Shown here piece by piece: positions 10,431 to 22,732 of a stretch of 64,000 bases of DNA; positions within the stretch are counted from its first letter, which is position 1; each line of letters starts with the position of its first letter. This DNA comes from Microstegium vimineum (Eukaryota > Streptophyta > Magnoliopsida > Poales > Poaceae). The stretch spans positions 18,513,724 to 18,577,723 of the forward strand of contig CM039139.1 in NCBI GenBank assembly GCA_022036555.1, read 5' to 3'. The notes under the pieces were generated by a model. The model saw only the letters and a list, made by a program, of their open reading frames with translations. It was not told the DNA's origin and searched no databases. The position numbers and the translations under genes were made by a program.

Positions 10431-12540
10431 ACGTCCATTTGTGCGTGGTTTCTGCTGCTGCTCTGGAAGATGCCCAAGCTACTGGTTCTTTGGTCTCTGG
10501 CAATAAGTATAACATTTCGCTTTTTGTTCCAAGGTGTTGTACATTGACTGTGGGTATCTCTTCCGCTAAGCTCAGGCTCAGGCGATACAGCAATTTTGTT
10601 AGTCTGATTTCTGGCGATTAGAACTTGGAAGTCCTGTAAGGCTTGTGGTTTCCTTGTAATATTTTGGTGGGGTGCTTACATGCAAGGGCAGCTGCTTGTT
10701 CTTTTAGCATCATACAGAGTAGCTGCTTGTTCTGTCGCGGGCTCGCGTCGAGGACACCAAGCCCAAAAAGAGTTTGTGCCCTGATTATTCATCTCCTGAA
10801 TCCTGATAGGCTGATGGTGCTTGCACCGGCAATTCAGTTCGACTAGTCTAGATAATCACATGAAGATCGGCAGCTGAAATGCTGAATTGTGGCTGTATTC
10901 AATTTCACTGCATGATTGGGCATGACCGCTGTTTTTTTTTACACGGTTAGTTGCAGTGCCTTCTTTAAAGAGAGTATTTTGAAAATACTTTCGAGACAGA
11001 TCTATATGCATGCTTAGATCATCGAGTGTTACTGTAAAGCTCAATAAAAAAATTGGTTGTACACGCCCTGAAAAGTCACATTTTGTACCATGGAGTAATT
11101 TAATTGTTCAACTCCATTTTGGACAAATTGCCAGAGCGAGTTACTGCAGCCATGCGTCGCTTGTGAGCTGTGTGGATGCTGTTTCCAGTTCCACTTCGTC
11201 TTCTGACCTCTGTTCTTCAGCCTGTTCGTACACGAGAAAAGGCTGGAACAGAAGTGAAAATAATGCCCTGGTAAGAGAAAGGCGTGACGAGTGTGTACGC
11301 TGAAAGGGAAAGGAAGAAGGGCCCGGATGGCTGGTACAGTACCCTACTGTGCGTCCTCTGGCAGTGACAAGGGCGCGTCAGCAATGCGTTGCATGTGACG
11401 GTACCTTCCCAATTTTTGATTGCACGGGCTCAGGCGTTCAGGGTTCAGCTCAGCACGCGCCGTGCGGCTTAATAAATACCCGACCGATGCTTGCTCGTAC
11501 TACGCTTCTGTCCGTCGTGTTTTTTTTTTATCGTGTCAACCACTCAATCGATGGCGTGCGTACATGCCTAGCGGCAGGTCGAGCCCTCTTGATGGAACGG
11601 CTGCCAAACGGTAGAGGTAGAGTACCAGTACCAGCCACCAGGGACAACCGGACACCGGCATTCGGCCCGCTAATCATGATGATGACGATGATGATTGACC
11701 TAACCTAACTGCTCACGGCGGCCACATGTGCTGGGACTGGGAGCCGGCAATTGCCGCGGCCGCGGCCGGTCGATCGCGATCGCGATGTGTCCATGCCACG
11801 AGGCAGGAGCAGTAGCTTTCGCGGGGAGGGAACAAGAGGTCACATGACGGGCAGTGTCTCGCTCGCAGGAAAAAGTCGGGAATACTACCCCGGAACATGC
11901 CAAGATCGCAGCTGCAGCCTGCACGTCGTAGATTGGGAAATCACTGCAGCCCCGTCTCTGGCACGGTGTGCCACGCTAGATCGCGCGCGGTCTCGTTCCA
12001 CTTTCACTGGCGGCAGCGCGATGGGCAGCAGCTGGCTAGCAGTAGCCAGAGGCAGCGAGGGAAGGAGGGAAAGGGGACAGGAGGCGGACAGCCGGCCTGG
12101 AGGAGCTGGAGGGTGGAGGAGGGGCTCCAAAATGTCAAAGGCCTAGCCACCCTACGGGCTACGGCTAGTCGGCTACTACGGCCTACGGCCCTGGTGGAGA
12201 TGGCATGGAACCATGTGGCAGTCTGGCTCTTTGTCAACAAAAGCTGCCGGCGGGACGCCACTTCAATGGAGTTTCGCTCCTGCGGTCGTTTCCTGATAGG
12301 AAAGGGCAAAGGGAGGCCAAAGCAACCAGCTACCAGTAACAAAGGACGTAAATCTTGCAGAAATATACTCCACCGACGAGCAAGCACGTAAAACGTGCGG
12401 GTGGGCACCGCAAAACACACACACCCCGTTCTTCAGGTTTACTGGACCACATTTTCTGGCATTTCATGGGAAGGTCCTCACTCAGTCAGATCATTTTCAC
12501 CAAGGATATAGGATAAGATAAACGCGCACAATCATCACCG
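10431..12540. other. intergenic region between SURF1 and the TPR gene
   Basis: The first few hundred bases are presumably the SURF1 3' UTR. From about 11200 the DNA is GC-richer, with scattered short open frames on both strands and no family resemblance. A TAATAAATA motif near 11470 could be a TATA-like site but nothing recognisable follows it. I see no repeat with defined ends. Confidence 0.4.
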
Positions 12541-14083
12541 ACATGTGGGGCCTCCCAGGGCCCAAATGAGGCCCGGCCCAGTACGAGTCCTCAAAAGCAT
12601 CGCCTACACGGCGTCACCACCTCCCCCATTTCCCCCATCCGTCCGCTTCACCCCTCCTCCCTCTGGCTCTCTACCTGCTTCACCCAAGTCACCAGCAGTC
12701 CAAGCACCCGCCAACCAACCGGCCGCTGCCTGCACAAGTACAACCCGCCTCCAGGCTGCTTCCACCGAGGCACGCCGCACACGCGCCAGACACGCACACA
12801 CAACACACACCGGGGCACGCACCACACACAACAAACACTCTTCTTCCCTCGTAAGCGTCTCCTCGGCTCGCCGCCTCCTGGCCTCTTCTCGTGTTGGATT
12901 TGGCGAGGGCGCGTGGGCTGGAGCGGGGGATCCGTGCGGCATTAGGATCGACTCCTCCTCTCGGTGAGCAGCCAACCCTAGCTTTTCTACAGCTGTTCTT
13001 CGCGATTCTCCTCCGCGTGGGTTTTTTTTTTTTTTTTTTTTTTTACCCCCGGACGCCGGTAGATGTTTCGGCTGCATTGAGCAATCGCGCCCGGAGTTTC
13101 GTGAATCTCCGTCGTTCGTTCAGTTCCGGATTTGTTTGATGTGTCATGGAGGGAGGATCGGGCGTTGTCCTTAAGTTGCTGCTTTCTCGATGCTTGTTGA
13201 GTTCGAGTAGCCTCGTAGAGTTCTTCTTCGGAATTCAGTAAGTTCGTTTCCATACTGCGAGGGACTTGGGATGGGATCCGTGGTGGGGTTGTAGTTTGAT
13301 TCATGAGATACTCCATGATCGGTTTGGGGCAAATAGTGGGCGCGCCAGAACTCTGCTCTGTGCCTCTGTCTCTGTTGTTTCCTGAGGTGCAAATAGTGGC
13401 TGTCTTGTTGCCATGCAATTACTCACGGGCATATCCACTTCTCTTTTTGTCCCTAATGATTCATCCATTTTTTTCCTTGTTTGTTTTCGGGCGGGGGGTT
13501 GGTTGGTTGATTGAGATATTTGGAGGATGGAGTTGATCTCTCTACTGTCTGCTGCGTGGTGGACCATTGCTGCTGTTGACACTTGACGCTAGCATTGGCA
13601 CTTTGCTGTTCTTGGCGTCCTGTGAGGTTGGTATGCGTTAGGTCTGTAGGAGATGATGCCTGTAATTTTACTTGGAGTTAGTAGGAGCGCGAGTGCAAAT
13701 TGTTGTTAGCCTAGTCACATCCAGTTCTGTTGTGTGCCAGAAACTCTGAACCTCCCTTGCGGTTGCTATTCCTACTCATGGTGCTGTACTTAAAAAAAAA
13801 TCCGAGACGTCACTCTAACTTGAGAAATTAGGAACAGAGAACTGCTAAATCTGCCATCGCTCATAGGTCTCCTGTTTTTTGTTCTCTCTTTATATGGAGC
13901 TTTATATGTTTACTCATTACTTTCTTGCTTAGTATCTAATTACTGATATATGCACTGAGACTTCTTATTTGCCATTGCTAGGTCCTGCAGTCTACCTGAT
14001 TGAATTGTGGCCTGACACAAGATCCCTGAGAGCTAGAGCTGTTTTTTTTTCTACATTGAGTTAAATTATCTTCACAGCCGAAG
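12541..14083 (+). promoter_or_regulatory. promoter, CA-rich leader exon and leader intron of the NPGR-like gene
   Basis: A C/CA-rich, CpG-rich stretch (about 12600-12963) looks like promoter plus non-coding first exon. It ends at a good donor, TCG|GTGAGC (12963/12964). The matching acceptor TTCACAG ends at 14077, six bases before the coding ATG, so the gene probably has a 1.1-kb 5' UTR intron. That intron contains a T23 run at 13022-13044. The transcription start cannot be placed exactly. Confidence 0.6.
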
Positions 14084-17000
14084 ATGTCGGCGATCATGCT
14101 ATGTACCTGCAGCGGGGACCAGTCCAAGTTTGAAGATATTCCTCGATCGCCAGAATCTCTTGCAACACGTGACTTTTCAGCGAATTGCTCCTCTTCAAAG
14201 ATGGCAAGTCGAGAAACAACTCCTGATGATAGCCAAGTAAATGAAGTAGAATCAGACCTAAAAGAAACCCTTTCACTAAATTATGAGGTTTGGCTCAACA
14301 CCTCCGCTCTTCAAACAGCATAGGCTGCCTTGCAAAGATTTGCTCACTGTCTGATTTATTTGCTAATGTAATAGGAGGCCCGAGCATTGTTAGGTAGACT
14401 GGAACATCAGAGAGGGAACTTTGATGCAGCATTGCAAGTTCTTCAGGGGATTGATATAAGAAGCCTGAGACCACGAATGACCAGTGCTATTGCTGAAAGT
14501 ATCAAGCCTAGAACGCCCCCGCGCTCTTCAAGAAGGAAATCTTCGCAAGTGAATGGAATGCTCATGCATATGTCAATGCATTCTGTAAGCTTGATTCTAG
14601 AGGCCATACTGCTTAAAGCAAAATCTCTGGACACCCTTGGTAGAGTAGCAGGTATTAACTGGCTATTTGTTCAGTGTGTTTTCTTGTATTATACTTAAGC
14701 ACTTTTATCTGAAATCTGTACAGTAGCTCTAGAACCATTGCTAATTTTCTGTTGTGCTATGTATGTGAACTAGCTATTTTGTTTTATAAAAATAATATAA
14801 ACTGAAACAAAAGTATTTTACAAACTGAAGTCTGTTATGCTAGTATTAATAACTTCTGCAACTGAAAGAGATTTGCTGTATCCATCTGAATTTTTCACTT
14901 CATGCTATCTTGCCATGGCAGATGCTGCAGAAGAATGCAGAACCATCATAGACATTATAGAGTCTGCATGGCCATATGGTGTTCCGGATGGTACTGCTGA
15001 AGAGTGTAAGCTAATAGACATATTCCATTTGGCTCTAGAATATCTTCCTAAACTGTGGATGAGGAGTGGTTGTTTTGACGAAGCCATCATCGCATATCGC
15101 AGAGCTCTTGCAAAGCCATGGAATCTAGATTCTCAAAGGTCCGCCAAATTGCAAAAAGATTTGGCAGTGACTCTGCTGTATTGTGGTGTTGAAGTGAAGT
15201 TCCCTCAAGAATTTGCTCAGGAAAGGAATCTGGTAACCCCTGGGAACAACTTAGAGGAAGCAATTTTGTTGTTACTCATGCTAACAAGAAAGCTATCTCT
15301 CCGAGAAATACAATGGGATCCTGACCTTGTGAATCATTTGATGTATGCACTCTCACTATCTGGGCACTATGAAGTTTTGGCCAGCCATCTGGAACTGTTG
15401 TTGCCTGGAACCTATACCAGATCAGAGAGATGGTATATCCTTGCACTTTGCTTCAGTGCAGCTGGCATGGATGATAGTGCATTAAACATCATAAGGAATG
15501 GTTTTTCTGTATTGGAGAGAAAGGGAAAGCCTCATGTTCCATCTCTTCTGTTAGGGGCAAAACTATGTTGTAAGAACCCAAAGCATGCTTCCGAAGGGAT
15601 AAAGTTTGCAAGTAAAGCCATGAAGTCTTTCAGAAGTCGTGATTTGCATTTCATCAGCACTGCAAAACATTTTCTTGGTGTTTGTCATGGGCCTTTTTCT
15701 AGGTCCTCCGCCTCACACTTGGAGAAATCGAGATTACAAGATGATGCACTGAGGCTGCTGCAGGATGCTGCCACGACAGCAAAGTATAATCCTGAAATAA
15801 TGTATAGCCTCGCTTGGGAAAATGCGATGCAGCGCAAACTCAATGCAGCTGTTGAAAGTGCAACAGAGTGTCTTGAGATGGTGATGGGAGGTTCTGTTAG
15901 TGCCTGGAAGTTACTAATTCTTGTATTATCTGCACAGCAGAATTTGCAAGAAGCCGAAGCAGTAGCAGATTTTGCAATGGATGAAGCTGAGAAAAATGAT
16001 CAGTTGGATATTTTGAGGCTGAAAGCACAAATTCAGGCTTCCCGTGGACAGTTCAAGTCTGCAGTGGAATCTTTTCGGGTTTTGCTTGCCACTATCCAAG
16101 TAAAGAAGGAAGTCTGGAAATCGACCACTTGTTATGAGGTACAGTCCACTCTTCTTTATTTTGAACTCCAACAGCGATACCATGTTTCTTCTTTGCTCAT
16201 TATCCACATAATCTTGACAGGTTAAATGCCTACAGAAGTTGGAGATGGACTCATGGTTAGATTTGGCATCAATCTACTCAAAGCTTGAGGCATGGCATGA
16301 CTCAAACATCTGCCTTGACAAAGCTATATCCATTGATTTCTTTTATCCCAAGTGTTGGCATGTCAGAGGTAACTATTGCTGAAGCTTGACTCTGCTACTG
16401 TCTATACAAATATGGAGCTTTCAATGAATCCTTGTCCACAAATGCTATGATCAAACCACTATGCTCGTTCTATCGAACATTAAGAAAAAATAAAATGATT
16501 TCTTGTAATCTTAACCATTTTCTTCTTTAGGCGGGCATAGTGTAGAAATTAGTTTCATCTGTATTTACTTAAAATTTTCATGTGCTCTGGACATAAAGAA
16601 AATAGGGTAGTTCTTGAAACGTAATAATATTGTGCTTTTGTATCCCTGACAGTAAAGCGGATATCGTGTTCCATCAAAATGAAATGCATATCTAGGACTG
16701 TTATATTTTATAATCACTATTGTTATTCGGCTGATGGGTATAGATTCTTTCCAGGTCTTCTATTGGAGGCTCAATTCTTGCACAAGGAAGCCTTGATGGC
16801 GTTCTCTTTCGCCCTCTCAATTGACCCAGATTACACCCCAAGCATGGTTTGTATGGCAGGAATTCTCCGAAATATTGGAGGAAATTCGCTATCAATTGCA
16901 AGAACTTATTTGCGCAATGCTCTCCGTTTGGAGCCTACAAACCACCGAGCCTGGTTGAGTCTTGGGCTTGTGCTAAAAGCTGAAGGAACACTGCAGGAGG

Positions 17001-17089
17001 CAGCAGACTGCTTCCAGGCAGCATATGAGCTCAGAGAATTGTCACCAATTCAGGACTTCTCTGAGCAACTCCCGATCATGCTGCATTAG
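14084..17089 (+). CDS. NPG1-related (NPGR), TTC7/YPP1-like tetratricopeptide protein (5 coding exons)
   Basis: Coding exons: 14084-14287, 14375-14651, 14922-16138, 16221-16368, 16755-17089, giving 726 residues, all junctions GT-AG and in phase. Plant NPG1/NPGR proteins are TPR proteins related to animal TTC7 and yeast Ypp1. They act as scaffold subunits of the PI4-kinase alpha complex at the plasma membrane, and NPG1 was described as calmodulin-binding and needed for pollen germination. The N-terminus (MSAIMLCTCSGDQSKFEDIP) is the family start. TPR-like pairs are visible in EARALLGRLEHQRGNFDAAL, at residues 165-200 (LPKLWMRSGCFDEAIIAYRR), 330-420, and in the C-terminal block (PTNHRAWLSLGLVLKAEG). 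A basic segment (RTPPRSSRRKSSQ) near residue 115 is typical. I cannot say which NPGR paralogue this is. No defect is seen. Confidence 0.93.
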
Positions 17090-17532
17090 GAACCTATAGC
17101 AAAGGATGTTCACAGTTTTTTTAGGAACCTATAGCATTAATTTATCGCTTGCAAAGGTAGGAAGCATATAATTTTGTGAATGTAAATTAATCCACTTTTG
17201 TTACAAAATTTTCCGCTCTTGAAAACAGCAAAGTTATATGGTTCTCCAACAGCATAAGGCTAAACTTTCTTGCACAATGCTCTTCATATAGGCTGCACGA
17301 TCGGACAGCTTTCTGGCATCATACAGCTATTATAACCAAGATAATTCAGGACTTTTCCTAGCAAATGAGTCATCCTATCCTTTTTTACGGCTCATCCTTC
17401 ATTTGGAACACAGAACAAGGTTGACGATTTTCCTAGCAAACTAGAGTTTTACCTTTTGCATTCTCTCTGCCATTGCAATTTGGTTATGCTCCGTTTGGTT
17501 CTCAGGATTGCAATGGATGAACTGAATTAGAC
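17090..17532. other. 3' UTR of the NPGR-like gene and flank
   Basis: This is AT-rich non-coding DNA. The first 150-250 bases are probably the 3' UTR (a TAAATTAATC stretch lies at about 17184). I see no other feature before the LTR that begins near 17533. Confidence 0.5.
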
Positions 17533-17744
17533 TGTTGTCGGGTACAAAGGTAAGGGGTACCCTAAACGTGTGATAATCTAATGCTTAACATAGCAACTAT
17601 TTTTAAAGCAGGATCCGATCAGCCGTCCGAGTCAATGAAGGAAGGCCCATCACGCAAAGGTTTCCTTCACCAGCAACAAGGACCGATCGTGGACCGGCCC
17701 ATTGCAGGAAAAACAGAAGACAGGATACCCCTCCGTCTCTACCT

Positions 17745-18085
17745 CGACTGACGGACAGGGGTCGAACGAACGACCCCCCGCCTCCGCCTCCGCCTCGACT
17801 GACGGACAGGGTCGAGCGAACGACCCCTCCGCCTCCGCCTCGACTGACGGACAGGGGTCGAGCGAACGACCCCTCCGCCTCCGCCTCGACTGACGGACAG
17901 GGGTCGAGCGAACGACCCCTCCGCCTCCGCCTCGACAGACGAACAGGGGTCGAACGAACGACCCCTCCCCCTCCTCCGCCTCCGCCTCGACTGACGGACA
18001 GGGGTCAAACGAACAGCCCCTCCGCCTCTGCCTCGACCACACTCGAATGACGGACAGGGGGTCGATCGAACGACCCGCGCGCAGG
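17745..18085 (+). repeat. 46-bp minisatellite inside the LTR
   Basis: About seven tandem copies of a unit beginning CGACTGACGGACAGGGGTCG start at 17745, 17796, 17841, 17887, 17933, 17988 and about 18033. The core period is 46 bp, with variants of 45-55 bp from extra CCGCCT or CTCC units. It lies upstream of the LTR TATA box, in the U3 position. It opens long frames on both strands that are not genes. Confidence 0.9.
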
Positions 18086-18631
18086 AGGCTCGGACAGCTC
18101 ACCTGCTCCCGGTATGGGTTAAAGGGGATCCAATGCGCCTACCTGCCCCCGTCTAACGCCATAGGCGCCCACTACCGCAGTCAAATCCATCAACTCACCG
18201 CCCATGCCCTGGACCTCCGTTGACCGTGCGGCCGCTGTAGCCACGTCACAGGTACGGAATTCAGAGGCACCCCCTCGAGCCATAAACAAGACGGCCCTCG
18301 ACTGTGTCTTCAGGGATACGACAGGGTCACGCTGGTCTCGATCCTCCTCGACCAGGGGGCTCGAACATCGTCTCCAACCACTCCGGCATGGCTCCCGTCC
18401 GCTCCGTCCCGCTTCAACTGTGGAGCCTGCACCTGTCTACAGGAGGCCAACCGTACTGTGCCATGACGTTCGGCAACGTCCAGTCTGCTATCACAATGCC
18501 CTGAACATCGGATGACGGGAAAGCCACGCCGCTACAAGCGATCGACGTCCCATCGCAAGCATGGCGCCGCGGACATCTCTCCCATGCCTCTACAGTTTAG
18601 GACCTCTGTACTCTCAGGCCTCCCCTTGATC

Positions 18632-18639
18632 TATAAAAG
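18632..18639 (+). promoter_or_regulatory. TATA box of the solo LTR
   Basis: TATAAAAG lies in a CT-rich context, followed 30-40 bases later by purine-rich sequence, where an LTR transcription start is expected. Confidence 0.6.
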
Positions 18640-19725
18640 GGGACGCTGAGATAGAAGAAGGGGCAGGCGCATTCGTATCGGCATTAGCAGGGGCATTGGT
18701 ATCAGCTCACACATTCGTTTAAGCTCTGACCCGCATACACCAAGAGTCAGGTCACACATACCGCACCCGATTGCTTGATCGACCCCCCCAAGCAAACCAC
18801 CATCCGACCACCTAGGGTAGCCCTGCTAGTCCTAGGCCTCCGCTCATCCTGAGCACCCCCGTGTAAACCTGCTTGTACCCCCTGTACGAGCACTTCGGTG
18901 CAAGATAATACAATTCATCCTCCCCCGCTGGACGTAGGGCCTTCTTTGCCCGAACCAGGATAAATCTTGTGTTCTTCTTACATCACATCTGGGAGAGGGA
19001 ACACGCAATATACAAATTTACTAGTTGGTGGTCTTGACCCCCTGGGTCATAACACCGACAACGCAAATCCAATTTCATAGATAATTGCATTGACATCACC
19101 CTATTCTAAATATATTGTTTGTTTGGCACATAAATTGTAAATTGGAAAATAAATGTGATGGTTTCCCCTAAAAAAATCTGATGAAACCCAATTCATGTTG
19201 AGGTTTTGTTACTTGGATCGCATAGAATCCTCAATCATGAACTGTCAGCATCATCAAGAAGAGGCTGTGGTCCGTGGACGCAGCAGTGCAACAGAACACT
19301 CGTAGTCTCGGATCAGTGCCAGAGCTACGGGGGAACTGACAACCAAACGGTATGTTGTGCATTGAACTTATATTGGAGGAATCAGAATTCATAACACTTG
19401 TGTCAGCCAAAACAAAAAAGGAAGATGCAAGCAGGCTTGTGTGTAATCACGATCCCTGGGAGCAGATAGCTCTAAGAAGAGGGAAAACGAAATATAAATA
19501 TAAAACATCAGATGAATCAAATCAGCAAAGTGAATGATTCTGTTTGTCTGTATGTAATTCCTCAGAGAACAACTCAGTTTAAAATTTTCAATTGTTAAGT
19601 CAAATGTAGTGGTCGCCAAGTTGTGATGGTAGAGTACTGCTATGCAGAAGTTAACAAACACGCTCTGCAGATGAACTGGCATCGGTGTCAGATCATATTG
19701 CGAGTCGTATAAGTTTTTATGGTTT

Positions 19726-19975
19726 TTTTTTTTTGAGAATTACACCGTTATAACGTAGACACTCAAACACGCACGCACACTAATCCCTATGAAAACACGT
19801 ACGCAAACCCTACCCTATGAGCACATCCGAAGAACACGTGCACAAACCCTACCCCTATGAGAACTGAGCTGGCAGATATTTAAGCTTCACAAAGTCACCA
19901 CAGACGCCCACGAGGAATCGAACTCGCTCGAGTGACTTAGCCAACCAGACTAAGCACCCTTTGACAGTTTTTATG
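19726..19975 (-). mobile_element. tRNA-derived SINE, minus strand, with target duplication
   Basis: Read on the minus strand, the 5' head at about 19975 has a polymerase III A box (TAGTCTGGTTGG, complement of about 19941-19953) and B box (GTTCGATTCC, complement of 19914-19923). The 3' end has an A tail, seen as a T run at 19723-19734. A 14-bp direct repeat AGTTTTTATGGTTT at 19712-19725 and 19976-19989 flanks the insert as a target-site duplication. Confidence 0.88.
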
Positions 19976-20155
19976 GTTTCTGTTCTTACTTCGATACAAG
20001 AAGAATCGACACAAGAAATACTTCGATACAAGAAGAATCGACACAAGAAAAAGGCTTTTTTGTGCCCAATTGAGGATTAAGAAGACCCGCAATTCCTCCT
20101 AAAAGGACTTGTTGCTTTTATTGTTCTTGGTTTCTGTTCATTGCTCTCCAGAGTT

Positions 20156-20257
20156 GATCCAACATTTTCGCCCTGTTACTTTTCTTTCTTCCGCTGCATC
20201 AATTATGATCCAACAATTTCGCCCTGTTACTTTTCTTTCTTCCGCTGCATCAATTAT
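20156..20257 (+). repeat. 51-bp tandem duplication
   Basis: Two adjacent 51-base copies starting GATCCAACA and ending GCTGCATCAATTAT differ only around the tenth to eleventh base (CATTTT versus CAATTT). The near identity points to a recent event. Confidence 0.9.
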
Positions 20258-20587
20258 TAGAAACACTAAATGAAGCCTTTTTTATCATTACATCCAAAGT
20301 GCAGTAGAAAAAGGACGGAGTAAGCAGAAAAAATAGAAGCAAGTTGATCAAAACAAAGCATCTATTGGAGTTCTTTCATGCGGGGACTGAATTATCGATA
20401 AACCAAACAAAAATAAGCATACACAGAACCAGAACAGAAGTACTCAAACTGGCATCTCCACGAATATCTTAAACACTTGTTTTGGGACAATCTTAGGGCC
20501 AGAAGAAAACTGGTAGCCAAGACAATTCTATGAAGTTCATGTCATAAGCAACCTCCTGTCCGGACTCATCTAGAAGTAGAAAATAAA

Positions 20588-22545
20588 CTACTCGGCAGCA
20601 GCAACTTCCTGCCCAGCATCATCACCCTCGACAGGCCTCTCAAGCTTCACACCAACATCCTCTTTGTAGTCACCATGAACCTGAGAAACGATAGTGTTAG
20701 GAAGACAAGTAAAAGGGGATTGTCTGGAAAAATCATAACTATGCATGTAGCAATTACCTCCATGAGCTTCCCGAGATCAAACTTGGGGGCCTTGAGTATC
20801 TTGACCTTGCGGATGAAGACGTTTTGAAGCGGGAAGATGCTGGAGGTAGACTTCTCAATCTCTTTGCCAATAACTTCTGGAATGAACTTTGAAACAAGTT
20901 CTTTCAGGTCACATGTAGAAGCCTGGTTGGCCATAATCTCAACCATCTTGCGGCGGATCTGCACACAGCACATGGCACAAGTATAAAGACAACAGGCAAA
21001 TATAGTTGAGGACTGCTTGACGTATAAGAAACTGTTATATTTTTTTTTTAATCTGCTATGTATGCGACAGGGACAGAAATGCTACCTGGCGGATTTGGGA
21101 TGCCTGAGCATAGCAGGTTCTCTTGACTTGGTTTGGACGCCTTTTGGTGAAGCCAATGCAGAACAAGCGCAGCATGTAGTTGTCAGTTGTCTTGACATCA
21201 ACATGGGCTTCAATTAATGTCTGCCACTTCCTCACTAGGGACCTGAGTTTATCAGTGGTAAAATTCATGCCCTAATAATAGAGAGAACAAGTTAGCAATC
21301 GATGACACAATAAAAGCACAGACGTGAGCAATTGAACGCGGTTCATTACCCAAAAGTTTGTGAGCACATTCCTTCCTTGTACATCTTCAGCACGGAGCCT
21401 GATTTTCCTATAAGCCTGATCCTCATCACCCTGAAGATCAGCTAAGCAAACCTCAAAGACTCTGTGCTTCAGACCGTCAGAAGCAATCTAGAACCACAGA
21501 AAAAAAACTCATAAATCAGCAAATTAGACATCAAGTAGTGTATCTACGTTCGGAATAAAATTGCAAACAGAGTAACTAAAAAAACTAGTCATATCCATGC
21601 CATTAAAAGATTGTGACATTCAGTGGTAGATCACTGATTACTCAACAATATATACTGAACAAAAAAGATTTATAACCTTGTGATGAATGAACAAGGACAA
21701 GTTGGTAATGGGTAATAAAATAAATGGCAATTCACAATGTTATTGTCCATGGTATAAACGCAAGAGAAAATAATCATGATAATTCCAACGGAGTGGATAA
21801 ATGGCTACAACCAACATCAATGCATTACAGACGGTAACAGATGGGACATCAGAAACAAAGATGAGCAGTTAAAAAAATCTACTTTGACTCTATAAGAGTT
21901 TGAGCTGCTGGCATCTAGAAGAAAAACACAGTAAAGGGGGCAAATCCATAATTACCAGTGCAGCAGCAGATTAACCATAACATATTAGTTGCATTGCACA
22001 GAAAAATAACATAGAATAAGCACGCAAGGGTGCGATCTTAGATACTGACAAACAATCTTAGATACTTCTAAGAGTTCTTCCGAAGAAATCTGAAGGCCAT
22101 TCCCTACAACCTGAGTCAAACGAGCGAACTGAGCGCATCTAATATACCACATCACTAATCTATGAATCTAACCCTACAGCGGTCTACATAGGCATAGAAC
22201 ATATATGCATAATTCCACAACACAGAACGTAGGGGCAGTACGAAAAAAAAGATGGAGAATGAAAGAAAAACTCACCCTGGTACCCTGTGTCCTGGACACG
22301 AGAGTTTTCCCAATGTTGCGCACACTGAACACCGACGGGGCCTTGATGTCATACCAATCCTTCTTAGAGAAGGGGTCGACGCTGTAAGAGAAAAGGAACA
22401 CAGACCGCATCAGCAGATGCTACAGAAACGTAGCAATTGACCGGAGAAAGATCTGAAGAACGGGAAGAACAGGCAAGCAAACTCACGTCTTCTTCTTCCC
22501 TCCCTTCTTTCCCTTGGAGATCCTCTTGTTCTTGCCGACGGCCAT
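20588..22545 (-). CDS. RPS3A: 40S ribosomal protein S3a (eS1), 6 exons
   Basis: Exons from the start: 22545-22487, 22381-22276, 21487-21350, 21271-21086, 20958-20758, 20680-20588. All junctions are GT-AG and in phase, giving 260 residues, the usual plant length. The protein is the eukaryotic small-subunit component eS1. Recognised segments are [110 protein letters not shown] and [20 protein letters not shown], with an acidic Ala/Glu-rich end. The ATG is the family start, and the intron right after the basic N-terminus is typical. No defect is seen. Its upstream region has several TGGGCY motifs common in plant ribosomal-protein promoters. Confidence 0.97.
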
Positions 22546-22648
22546 GGTTGCCGCCGCAGCCGCCGCGACGGTGCTTGGGGTAGAGAGAAGTGGCTGGCGG
22601 CGCTGCGGGTGCGGGTGCTCGAGACAGAGTGTGGCTGGCGGACTGCGT

Positions 22649-22657
22649 GTATATATA
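22649..22657 (-). promoter_or_regulatory. RPS3A: probable TATA box of RPS3a
   Basis: The complement of 22649-22657 reads ATATATACA within TCATATATATACACGC. It lies about 105 bases upstream of the ATG at 22545, which fits a leader of roughly 70-80 bases. Confidence 0.55.
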
Positions 22658-22732
22658 TGATTCTAGGTTTCCAGGGTTCGATCGTGCGGTAGGCAGCCAC
22701 CCAAGAGCGGATGGACGCACGCGATGCGGTGT

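Larger units (their letters stand above)
17533..19063 (+). mobile_element. solo LTR (probably Gypsy type), about 1.53 kb
   Basis: The sequence starts TGTTGTCGGGTAC and ends ACACCGACAACG, which are nearly exact inverted termini (TGTTGTCGG/CCGACAAC). It has LTR architecture: a repetitive U3, a TATA box (TATAAAAG, 18632-18639), an R/U5-like C-rich tract, and GTGCAAGATAATACAATTC about 280 bases later, plausible as a polyadenylation region. No primer-binding site or internal domain follows, so it is a solo LTR. I found no matching target duplication; the flanks may be mutated or the exact ends may differ by a few bases. Confidence 0.7.
19064..20587. other. intergenic region with SINE and small tandem duplications
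   Basis: No gene is recognised between the solo LTR and the RPS3a stop codon. It holds a minus-strand SINE (19726-19975), a 32-bp tandem duplication starting at 19998 (unit beginning ACTTCGATACAAGAAG) and a 51-bp tandem duplication at 20156-20206/20207-20257 (unit beginning GATCCAACA, two mismatched bases). The last 150-250 bases before 20588 are probably the RPS3a 3' UTR. Confidence 0.6.

Noticed and set aside
17745..18085. CRISPR-like array
   Set aside because: The copies are contiguous without unique spacers, in a eukaryotic LTR. It is a minisatellite.
17650..18102. Repeat-rich frames of the type SVEAEAEEG on the minus strand
   Set aside because: They are translations of the 46-bp minisatellite inside the solo LTR.
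21488..22275. snoRNA hidden in RPS3a intron 2
   Set aside because: Ribosomal-protein introns often host snoRNAs, and a TGATG...CTGA-like pair can be seen near 21850, but spacing and terminal stem do not fit convincingly.
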